Assembly (NCBI GenBank): GCA_947095585.1
Contig: OX352763.1
Location: 25,221,462-25,285,461 of the forward strand
DNA from: Nephrocerus scutellatus
Lineage: Eukaryota; Arthropoda; Insecta; Diptera; Pipunculidae
DNA length: 64,000 nucleotides
Direction of reading: 5' to 3'
Position 1 is the stretch's first letter; the number at the start of each line of letters is the position of its first letter. Both the position numbers and the translations under genes were made by a program. Positions 21,455-30,812 of this stretch are shown here, piece by piece. The notes under the pieces are model-generated. The model worked only from the letters and a program-made list of their open reading frames with translations. It searched no databases and was not told the DNA's origin.

Positions 21455-22165
21455 GTAGATGGTAAATCGGGTAAATTTTGTACAAAAAATTGTATGGGTT
21501 CCTCTCGACCACGCGGTCCGATTGCTTCAAAATTTTTACAAAAAATGTTGTCCATCGGAGATATACATGCGTATAAAATTTGAAGAAAATCGGGTACTTT
21601 TTTTTATAAAATCTATATGGGTGCCTCCGACCCCGGACCCGATCACTTATTTTTACTAAAAGTGTTGTCCATCGGAGATACACACGCGTATAAAATGTGA
21701 AGAAGATAGGGTAAATTTTGTAAAAAAAAAATTGTACGGTAGCCCCCAAACCGCGAGGCCGGAACTGCCCCAAACTTCAATACAAAGTATTGTCACCGAA
21801 AATATACATGTGTGCACAATTTCAATAAAATCGGGCTTTGGGAAGTGGGTTAAAAATCGATCACAAGATCTGACCAGCCAGCCAGTCCGCCAGCCACGGG
21901 CACGCGAAGTCAATATAGAGAAATTAAAAATTAAAATTTTTCGTAAATTTTCTAATGAGAGATACATATGTGTGCAAAGTTTTAACCCGGTTAATTTGGA
22001 AAATATTAATATTAGAGCTCCTTCACTTCAAAACTTTTACAAAAACTGCTGTCACCGGAGATACTCCATTCACTCCAAAAATTTTACAAAAAGTTTAAAA
22101 TTTTAAGAAAATCGGGCTAACTTTTAAATAAAAAAATTTATATGGGCCGATTACTCCAAAAAATT
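21455..22165 (+). repeat. Unclassified dispersed repeat F, copy 2, multi-unit array
   Basis: Five or so diverged units of roughly 110-140 bp, each with a GTTGTCCATCGGAGATA or TGTCACCGAAAATA block, an ACATGTGTGC or ACGCGTATAAAAT block, GAAGAAAATCGGGTAA or AATAAAATCGGGC, and a C/G-rich box (CCCGGACCCGATCAC and similar). One unit near 21836-21895 ends in the GGGAAGTGGGTTAAAAAT and CCAGCCAGCC signature shared with copies 1, 3 and 4. Abuts a LOA element at about 22166. Noncoding. Confidence 0.7.
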
Positions 22166-22999
22166 TACAAAAAGTTTTGTGCATCAGTTGCCCTGCCAAG
22201 CTCAATGGCCAGAGACTTACACTTACCTCAGAAGCAAAATATCTCGGCGTAATCTTAGACAGGAAACTCAGCTGGAAATCGAATTTAGAATTTCGGGCTA
22301 AGAAATGGGGAGTACAGCCGAGGATGGTTCTGTGGCTGTACACAGCAGTGGTGCGTCCTATTCTTACCTATGGTGCGCTGGTCTGGTGGCCGGCGATTCA
22401 TAAAAAGTACAATGCCAGCAAGCTAGGTAGAATACAGAGATCAGCAGCTGTTGGCATAACTGGGAAACTTCGTTCCTGTCCCACCGATGCTCTTAACACA
22501 ATCATACAATTACTACCGCCCGGCTTAGAGAGTCTGGATGACCTGGATTTGCTAACAAACCGTACGTCCACTGCAATATACTGCTCTTGTTACCAAAAGA
22601 GTTGATACCATCTTGAACCGACTACTGCACTCCTAAACTTCACTTAATCCTAGCTTTGCAGTAGATTTTCCAACTCGAGAAAGTTGGAAGAACGGGAGAG
22701 CCATGGAGCTCTTCGATGTAACTCTATTCACCGATGGATCCAAGATGAGTATTGGAGTCGGTGCTGGAGTTTAATCTGAAAACCTTAAAATTTCAAGGTC
22801 CTACAAGCTAACTGATTCTGATAGGATCTTCCAGACGGAGATCTTAGCGATAAGAGAGGCATTCAGGGCCCTATCTCACGATACCGTAATAGCGGGCAAG
22901 ATTGGCATATGTCTAGACAGCCAATCTGCTACATGCGACATGCAACAATTCTAAGCTCGTCGAGCAGTGCCAGGCCGAACTGGCTTCTATAAACCAATG
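22166..22999 (+). pseudogene. LOA/R1-like LINE, copy 3: thumb and start of RNase H
   Basis: The open stretch 22177-22605 reads LTLTSEAKYLGVILDRKLSW, then WGVQPRMVLWLYTAVVRPIL, TYGALVWWPAIHKKYNAS and IQRSAAVGITGKLRSCPTDA, the region after the YADD box of LOA/R1-type pols. Compared with the copy at 40.9 kb it lacks about 14-17 residues between FRAKK and WGVQ. Further on, in other frames, come LFTDGSKMSIGVGAGV (22727-22773, first RNase H Asp), IFQTEILAIREAFRAL (catalytic Glu) and CLDSQSAT (second Asp, about 22912-22935). Frameshifts separate the pieces. Confidence 0.8.
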
Positions 23000-23000
23000 C

Positions 23001-23625
23001 ATGGACTTGACCATAGTTTGGGTGCCGGCGCACAGCGACATTGACGTACTGGCAAAGAAGGGCTTCACACTGGACACAGACTGTGCTGAGATAGTAATCT
23101 GTACTTTGAGTTCTGTTAGGGGATGTTTTCTTTCCTTCCTTACCACCAAAGCACAGCTAAGGTGGAGCAATTTGACCAAGTGCACCACGTCGAGAGCGAT
23201 GTGGCCTTCCTATAATAAAAACAATTACACCGAGCTGATCTCCAGATATCGGAGAGATATTTCCAGAATGGTTGCCATAACCACGGGCCACTGGCCGGTG
23301 GGCAGCCACTCAGCCAAACTGGGAATCCCTCACAATACCTTTTGCAGAAGCTGCTTAGATGTGAATGAGAAAGAAACTCTCATTCATTTTCTTTGCATGT
23401 GTTCGGCCCCTGCTGCTCTTCGTTTCCGCAAACTGAGTATTACCTTTTTCCTGACCGGAGTACGACATCACCGATCTGATATTGTACCTCAATGCTACAG
23501 GTTTGATATATCTACATACAACCATGCTGATATTGTCAAACCGAATCCTTCAAATCTCTCCTTGCACCATGTTTTGGGGCGAAAATTCAAAATCAAATAA
23601 CTTAATTAACCGAATGCAGATGAAT
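23001..23625 (+). pseudogene. LOA/R1-like LINE, copy 3: RNase H end and zinc knuckle
   Basis: A 199-residue open stretch (23001-23600) and short 3' UTR. It opens with LTIVWVPAHSDIDV, the His-containing fourth motif of the element-encoded RNase H, and ends with a cysteine/histidine knuckle FCRSCLDVNEKETLIHFLCM (about 23340-23400), typical of the C-terminus of LOA/I-group pols. RNase H removes the RNA strand of the cDNA hybrid; the knuckle is thought to bind nucleic acid. This is the best preserved LOA C-terminus in the window. It lost its upstream frame, so it is not translated as a whole. Confidence 0.82.
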
Positions 23626-25834
23626 ATAATTTTACAATATCGGTTGACCCATGCGCCATTCCGAAAAAAGCTACTGGGCCAACTTCAGATTTGTGTTATT
23701 GCAATGCACAGAAGCGAATAAAGTTCTCTTCGAGTATTGACTTTCCTGGACGATTGTTTTCTAAGGATTTTATGTCTCTGTCCGTCACCGTCAGGCATAT
23801 AATACATTCAACGAACCAACAATTGCATATATGTATGCATGTATCTGTGTGTGTGTGGAGGAATAAACCGCACAAACCGCAAAGGAATATACCTAAAAAT
23901 GTGAACTGAATGACCAAGTCATAATGCTCGTATCCTTCCGATCCTTCCTGCAGCTAAATTATCTCCAGATTATAGTCAAAACACTCGCTGTATGTGTCTC
24001 TCTATTCTATAGGGTGATATAAGCCTGGTATTTTAGTTACCATGAAGTTTTTTCTATGGTTTTCTTTTGTAAGGAATTTTGTAAAAAATGAACTCTATCT
24101 GAAGATTGGGTTTTCCACATCTGTTCATTCCTATAAACGTCGGCGGTATCTCTGCATGGATCTACCGAACGAACGCTTCACTAACTGGAGTCAAAATAGC
24201 GCTGGCATCGCTGAACGAACGCTCGGAGGAAGTAACAATCATTGCGGTGTGTGGTTTTGACAAAAAACGTTCCTTTCATTTTGAAATTACAATTGGACTC
24301 GTATTGGAGGTGGTTTTGTGCGCATAAAAAGTGCAAAGGACTCATAATCATAAGTCGCATGTTTTGGCGGAAGAACGTGAATTGTTTTGGGTTGGGAAGA
24401 AACTGCAATTGCATTAAATAAAGCATCCTTCTGGGAAAACACCGCCGTAATCCACCTGGATGGTTTGGGTCAGAATCGATAGTGTGATGTCGGCCATTAC
24501 ACTTCTCGGTGATAAAAACGAATGCCAATTTTTCCATTCACACAGTACGTCAGTGTGAATTTTTTAAGTTTATGTTAACAACAGTGGAGCGCTTTACATA
24601 CACACACATGTATATATATAGCTCCGGAAATGGAACTGACAAAAAAATAATTTATCCAATTTGCGTGTCCTGTTTTTTTTTTGTGTACATATTGTGATGT
24701 CTGAATATGACGACTCTGTGCGCTAAATAGATAGTTTCTATGGCCGCTTTACTAGAAAGGACAATGCATGTTCTCTGCTTGTCGCATAAGAGAGACATTG
24801 TTTGTGCATTGTTCCCACATGAATTTTTATTTTGTGGGCGGTTTGCCGGCGATTCTTTGCGAACGGAGCCAGACAAGGCGATGCGATGTTGTGCGATAGC
24901 ACCGCATGCATAAGTCATAAATTTCCAACAGCGCGTCGCCATTAAAAAGGATACAACATTCATTTGGGTGGCTTTCGATTCTTTGTTGTGTATTTTTATT
25001 TCACCCAAACTCCCAGATTGTTATCCATCCCATCAGTGGCTTTTCAGCGGGTTGCTTCATCGCAACTTCACCATCATCATCATCATCATCATCCTGCAAC
25101 ATTGTTTGACTGAAGTTGATTTGTGTTTTTTTCCGCTGAGCCCACCTAGCAGTGCAGTGCCCTCTAGCAGCAGTGATGTGCAAAACTAACTAATATACAT
25201 ATACGTATATATATATATATATATATATGTGTGTATCTGTGTGCTGGTTGCTATTGTTTTACAGAGTAAAACACAGCAAAAGTAAACAATAGCTGAACCA
25301 GCGAAAAAAGGATCTGCCGATTAACTAACGGTGTCCCAGATGAAACTCGAAAATTTGGAGCAAAAAATACAACAACAAAATGATTCCGTTTTCACTGATT
25401 GCTTTGCTTCAAAATTTAAGGCATGCATATTGCATGCCAGAATGGTGATGACTCCGCTTATTGTCGCCGCCCTGCTAATCGGTTGACGTTTATGTGAAAT
25501 TCTCCAAATGTACCCTCCCGAATGATGACGTTGCTTATACAGCACATCAATGCGTTTTTATTTCTTGTTGTTTTTTTATAGTCTGTTCGGTATCCCGGGG
25601 GAAAGCTGCGTAATGAAATACATTATTTACTCAAATGGCGAAGTGCTTTCACATAACGCGAAAAGAAAATAAGGACCACATCCGGATGTACATATCTCAC
25701 CGATAGATCTAAAACAGACAACTTATCGCCTTCAAGATTACCGCATATGGTTGTGACAGCCTGCATTGCAAATTGTATCTAAAATACAAGGTGTTTCTTC
25801 TCTTTTATTAAAAGATTAAAGGTGGTATTCATAT
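23626..25834. other. AT-rich spacer with microsatellites
   Basis: Holds a (CAT)n run at about 25071-25092 and an (AT)n run at about 25204-25229 followed by GTGTGTATCTGTGTG. No coding or transposon signature recognised. Confidence 0.4.
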
Positions 25835-27105
25835 CGAAAGTGGGGAAAAACCTATCCCATCTGTCCCAAGTCCTTCAGACCAATTAGCCTAACTTCGTTC
25901 ATTATAAAGACTATCGAAAGGGTTATTGATAATTACTTAAGGTTTGGAAGTCAGTCAGTCAATATGCGTACAGAGCAGGCAGATCTACAGAGAACGCACT
26001 GTGGGAGATGACGGAAAGTATCGAGGGGTCCGTTGCCAGTAAGGAAGTCGCGGTATGCGCTTTCCTAGATATCGAAGCAGCATTCGGCAACGAATCTCAT
26101 GAGGCGATTAGAAATGCTCTGGAGAGAAAGAAAGTAGACAGCACAATCACTAAATGGTTGTGCGAGATGCTGATTCCTACACCAGCGGAAACCATAGTCT
26201 GTAATAATCACCATTATAGTGAGCATAACAAGAGGATGCATACAAGGAGGGGTAATGTCCGCTTTTTGTGCCCACAAGGAGGGGCACCTTTTGTGGAGCA
26301 TCCTTGTAGATGAGCTTCTTCAGCGACTAGCTGAGGTAGGAACTTATGCCCAAGGCTTCGCGGATGATATAGTCATCGTGGGAAAAGGGAAGTTCAAGGA
26401 AGGCTCTGTGATTCAATTCAAAACGGAGCAGATGGTGCATATAAGTGGGACTCAAGGTTAACCCAAACAAAACCACATTGGTTCCCTTACCAATAGAAGG
26501 AAGCTGGGGCGAATGCACCTGGTTACCCTCAATGGAAAAGAGATTACTATCAGCAAAAAGGTTAAACACCTGGGACTGATATTTGGTAGTAGACTGCGAC
26601 GGAATAAACACCAACAAGCAGTATTGAAAAAATAAAAAGAGCACTTATGGTGTTTAGAAGGGTGACGGGAAAATCCTGGAGAGTGAGTCCCAGGATAATG
26701 CACTGGATGTACACCATTATAGTTATTGCAATGATTAGTTATGAAGCAGTAGCATGGGCGAATAGAACCAAGCTACATATAGTGGTAGACAGCAAATTCG
26801 AGGAAACCAAGCTACGTTTGAGCAAGGTAGGCTGCTTCACGGAGGTTAGGGCAAGGGCATTAGTGGAATCACTAGCCAAACAGATTCCGTTAGCCAGCAT
26901 GCCTTGTGATAACATGGTGCAAATGCTTGGATTCAAGAAAAACGTTGAAGTCAATATGAGTACGGATGGGTCAAAGAAAGCAGAAGGCACGGGTGCAGGA
27001 GTCCATGGGCCAAGAACCAAGTACTCTGAAGCAATGTGGCAGTACCCGAGCATATTCTAGGCAGAAGTACATGCCATCGAAAGATGTACTCATTTAGCAT
27101 ACGGA
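25835..27105 (+). mobile_element. LOA/R1-like LINE, copy 4 (RT to RNase H)
   Basis: Longest LOA-type pol here. In order: SFRPISLTSFIIKTIERVID (25873-25933), RAGRSTENALWEMTESIE (25974-26028), VAVCAFLDIEAAFGNESHEA (26048-26107), the CPQGG block (26270-26285) with a frameshift, LVDELLQRLAEVGTYAQG then an intact FADDIVIVGKG (about 26307-26390), KHLGLIFGSRLR (26562-26600), FRRVTGKSWRVSPRIMHW and IISYEAV (26653-26755), a gap, then STDGSKKAEGTGAGVHGP (26958-27012) and QAEVHAIERC-like AEVHAIERCTHLAYG (27061-27105), the start of RNase H. At least three frameshifts and several stops. Cut off at 27105 by a C' fragment. Confidence 0.82.
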
Positions 27106-27292
27106 CAGCTCTATTCTGAGTTCTATCAAGATAATGCAAATGCGATTTTGGAGACCCACCCCATACATATGAATTAAATTCCTAAATTTGCCTAACATAA
27201 GATTTATATAATCTTAATACTTCAGAGGGGGTGAAGTAGAAGTTACAACGTTTTATAAAACCTAAGCATTGGCTCGTTTTTTTTAATTTCAT
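27106..27292 (-). mobile_element. Jockey-like LINE family C', fragment
   Basis: Nucleotide match on the minus strand to 60.85-61.02 kb: ATGAATTAAATTCC, CTAACATAAGATTTATATAA and AAGCATTGGCTCG are shared almost unchanged. Read as protein it has DRTQNRAVRMLNEYIF against DGIQNRVIRLINDVTI of the longer copy. About 190 bp, cut off on both sides. Confidence 0.75.
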
Positions 27293-27296
27293 TTTC

Positions 27297-27428
27297 AACA
27301 CTTCCAGATTATGCATTGCTGCCGCCTGCACCGCCGAGTATTGAACACTCTATGGGACAGATCTTAATTCGTGCAGTTGCTAGCGTTTTAAACGATCTTC
27401 GTCTCCTTCTTCGTACCGACCCATAGCA
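27297..27428 (+). mobile_element. Jockey-like LINE family C, fragment with deletion
   Basis: Plus-strand match to the linker of C copy 1: ALLPPAPPSIEHSMGQIL and VASVLNDLR (27313-27405), then a jump to CTTCTTCGTACCGACCCAT, which in copy 1 lies about 125 bp further on. So it is an internally deleted scrap of about 130 bp. Confidence 0.7.
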
Positions 27429-27580
27429 CCTACCACATCACTATGATCCACAGGCATTCAAAACACAAGCTCATATACATCTCCTCTTTTCTCCTCCTTT
27501 TCCTTAACGCCCCCGCTGTGCCAAGTAAAGGATTCAAACCCATTTACGCGTGCGCAAAATATATAAAATTTAAATTTATT
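27429..27580. other. Spacer
   Basis: Nothing recognised between the C fragment and repeat F copy 3. Confidence 0.3.
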
Positions 27581-27725
27581 GGGAGCCCTTTTGCCCTTTC
27601 CAAATTTTTACAAAAAGTGTTGTCATCGGAAATACACATGTGTGCAAAATTTGAATAAAATCGGGCTTTAGGAAGTGAATTAAAAGTTGATTAGAAGATT
27701 CCACCAACCAGCCATCGAAAAACAG
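27581..27725 (+). repeat. Unclassified dispersed repeat F, copy 3
   Basis: One unit: CAAATTTTTACAAAAAGTGT, TTGTCATCGGAAATACACAT, GTGTGCAAAATTTGAATAAA, ATCGGGCTTTAGGAAGTG, then AAGATTCCACCAACCAGCC. It matches copies 1, 2 and 4 in the same block order. No long CCAG array at the end. Confidence 0.75.
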
Positions 27726-27881
27726 ACACAAAATTTCAGTTTGATTTTGAAATTACGTTCATGTCAGCAAAACCATGAGAAGCGTTACCAAGCCAATGCA
27801 AATAAATTAAAAGATGTTGTTTAGGTGACATGGCACAGTTTCTGTTAGTTAGTTATTTTATTTTGTGGTAAGGATCCAAAT

Positions 27882-28093
27882 GGTACCGTGGCGTTGGACT
27901 TATGAGAAGAAGGTTCGATGTTCGATTCCGAAAAATACCAAAAATCTTTTTCACGATCCAATGTCTGATAAACATCCGAGAGTAATAACTTGTCACGAAA
28001 AACTTCTCAATTCGCCTTTAGGTTATGTCATTAAATTGTAGGTCCCTTCACTTTGTGTTCAAAAATTTAACCTGGTCCCGAGAAGCTAGGACC
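27882..28093 (+). mobile_element. tRNA-derived SINE, copy 3 (diverged)
   Basis: Head CCGTGGCG...GGTTCGATGTTCGATTCC (degenerate B box), body CCGAGAGTAATAACTTGTCA, CTTCTCAATTCGCC, AAATTGTAGGTCCCTTCA, ending at GAGAAGCTAGGACCC. The tail block and (ATT)n are lost. Older than the copies at 4.98 and 33.28 kb judging by substitutions. Confidence 0.78.
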
Positions 28094-29344
28094 CTTAGAG
28101 TGTCCAATATCTCGCAGTAATTCTTAAAGAGCACTGTATTCTAAACTTTTCATTAAAAGTATAGTCCGTTCTCCATTTTTCATTTGTCAAGACTCTAGAG
28201 TGTACACTACAGTTGGTGCTTTTGAAGCGGACCCTTGTACACTTGTAAAGTAAACTCACTCCATTCCCTCCGTACTATACCGAAAAGTCCTGCTGGCAGT
28301 ATGCAATCGTTGTTCCACAGACTGGACAAAATAAATTTATAGCAGAGTTGATTAAATTGAAAACTAATGGCAAACTTCAAAAGCCATTACACATGTCAAC
28401 AGCATAAAAGCGAAAAAGGTAAAAAAAAAGTAAATTAATTCTACACTTCAATTGACTAACCCTGTATTGAATGCTGCAGTTAATTATCTCTGAGGGCTAC
28501 CGAATCCCTAATGGAGGTTTATAAAGTTCTAAAAGTCGATGAACAAATGGTGTTTATAGTTTTTTGTAAAACATCTCAGTGCATACAAACGGAAAATAAC
28601 GTGAAACAGATAATCCAATTTTCATGATGTGCTTTGTGCAAACATACGAAAAACACACATGAGCCTTCGGATTGCTACTTGGACGAAGGCTTTTCGATGA
28701 CATTATTACATTGAACAACTGCCAGGCTCAAAAATGTGGACGGTATACCTTTGAAGTTTGCGTAGTTATCATCCAGTTGAACTTACTCGTACATACATAA
28801 GTACTGTAAAGTAATATTATGTATGAGAGGAAATACAAAAAGAAACACACAAAACTAACTACTCACTTCCCAAATCCATCTTAAGTAACAAATAAAATTG
28901 TAATTAAAGAACAGCAAACAAGTAAAGAAAACAACAATACTTTGAACGTTTCTGGCTTTTTGAAAACAAGTTACAAGTGAACGATGTAAAGGAAGTGTTT
29001 GCACAGAATGCACATAGAGCAAAGACAAGTTCATTATGAAGACTAAGAAGATTAAGGTACATACAAGCGGAAATAATAAAGCTGACAGCTAAAAACTTTT
29101 ACTAAAATACCAAAAAAGTTTTGTCTACATTGTGTTAACAGTTTTTCTCTCACATAACAAAATATATGCGAGTGCAAGTAATACTTTAGCCCAGATAATC
29201 GGGTATATTAAAATGATCACTTATGTAAGGATCCTTTTTGTGCTTTCAGTTTAGGATTTTAAAGTTGGTACAAGTGACTTTAACTGTCAAAACAGTTATT
29301 TAAATTTATGATTTAAACTCTGACTTATTTGAAGCCTTTTTAAC
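28094..29344. other. AT-rich spacer, nothing recognised
   Basis: No family signature found on either strand. Confidence 0.4.
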
Positions 29345-30250
29345 AATCTTTCACAACCCCCTAGTGAGTCTTTGTGAGCAGCTCAATATCATGTCCCGTT
29401 TCTGAAATCTTGCCTATGTTACGAGTGGCACGAGTCGAGTGTGCCGCGTGTGATGCGTGGAAAGTGAGTTAATCCTTGAATAGGCCCGGCACGCATCGAC
29501 TTCTTTGAGGTACTTTCTAACCACCTTTTGCACGACCTAAAGAGCTGAAATTTTGTGAGCAGCACAGTGTCATTAATAATAATATTCGGAGCGACAGTCC
29601 ATTGCGGTCCAAGGCCTAGCTTCTGGCGACCACCTTTTACACGTCTTAGAAAGTTGAAATTTTGTGAATACCTTAGTCTCTAACGGCGTTTCGAAGATCC
29701 CGCGTCGGATTCTTGTCGCAATTTCGGTTTGGTTGTCGGTTAATCTGTGAAATAGACTCCATTTTTTAGACTTCTTTGATTCATTTTAGCCACCTTTCAC
29801 GCGACCTAGAGAGCTGAAATTTTGTGAGCAGCTCAGTATCATGTGCCATTTCTAAGATTTCGCGTGTGATGAGTGCCACTAGGATATGACGCGTGTGATT
29901 CATGGAAAGTAAGTTAGTCTTTGAAATAGGCCCATCTTTTTTTTATCCACCTTCACACTTGCTAGAGTGTTGAAATTTTGTGAGTAGCGTTTTGGCGTTT
30001 TTAAGATCTCGCGTGTGTTTCTTGTCACGAGTCGCGTGCGGCGCGTGTCGTGTTAAGCGTGGAATGTACGTCAATATTTGTTACAGTTCCTACTTTTTTA
30101 AAACAACTTCCACACGTCTTAGAAAACTTAAATTTTGTTTGTAGCTTAGTCTAGTAGGGCGTATCTGAGATGCGTAGAGAAGTAGTTTTTTCGACTTCTT
30201 TAAGGTCCTTTTAATAAACTTTTTCTCAACGTATAGATCTGAAATTTCTT
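29345..30250. repeat. Diverged tandem repeat, about 150-170 bp period
   Basis: A block with CACCTTTTGCACGACCTAAA, GAGCTGAAATTTTGTGAGCA, GCTCAGTATCATG, TTTCTAAGATTTCGCGTGTG and CGCGTGTGAT-type elements recurs with starts near 29350, 29521, 29631, 29799, 29949, 30108 and 30217. Units differ by indels and many substitutions. The array stops where the Helitron-like element begins. Confidence 0.75.
29572..29631 (-). mobile_element. tRNA-derived SINE, copy 4 (tail scrap)
   Basis: About 60 bp of the SINE 3' end: TTAATAATAATATTCGGAGC, GACAGTCCATTGCGGTCC, AAGGCCTAGCTTCT, inserted in a satellite unit and joined to it through a shared ACCA. Extreme 5' truncation. Confidence 0.8.
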
Positions 30251-30255
30251 CTTCC

Positions 30256-30812
30256 TCTTAATATATAAAATAGAGAATGTTTGACTAAGTTCAACCAAAT
30301 TTAGTATACAAATTATTTAAAATCTGGAATCAAACATAGATGGTGTGAGGTAATACACCTTTTGAGGCTGGGGCTGGGACGACTGCCGATATTAGTATTG
30401 AATCTATAGTTTTCAGGATCGTCAAGACGAAGAGTGGTCGATAGAATTGACCTGGGTGACCTGGTTTTGTTGAAAGGATGAATAATGTCGTTAGGCGATA
30501 TTGTGTCGATTTTATAGTTTTCGAGGTCACTGAGGTGAATAGTGGTGGCACGATACCTCCAGGGAAAGGGGTTGATCGGTGACGGGTGCGTGAGAATGGA
30601 GGAGTGTTCGATATTATCGTCGATTCCATAGTTTTCGAAGTCGCTGAGATAAAAAGTTACGTAAGGTGGTCGGTGGGCGATGGTAAGTCACCGCTTTTGG
30701 AAGGAGGACAGTGAACAGGAGGGGTTGGTGTTTGTGGTCGTCGATTATCGGAATGGTGGGGCCAATGTTAGTGTCAAACTTTACAACCGAGAAACGCCGG
30801 ATACTCAGCTAG
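30256..30812 (+). mobile_element. Helitron-like nonautonomous element 1
   Basis: Starts TCTTAATATATAAAATAGAG and ends GAAACGCCGGATACTCAG followed by CTAG and a T. This matches the TC...CTRR|T rule of Helitrons and the insect-type subterminal motif GAAACGCCGG also present at the end of the element at 59.53 kb. The interior (30370-30770) is built from three diverged units around ATAGTTTTCGAGGTC. The 5' flanking base is C, not the expected A. No Rep/helicase coding, so it would depend on an autonomous partner. Confidence 0.6.

Noticed and set aside
26065..26301. Minus-strand frames across 26.0-27.1 kb
   Set aside because: Antisense shadows of the LOA reverse transcriptase and RNase H, which carry the recognisable motifs on the plus strand. 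The exception is the stretch beyond 27105, where minus-strand homology to C' is real.
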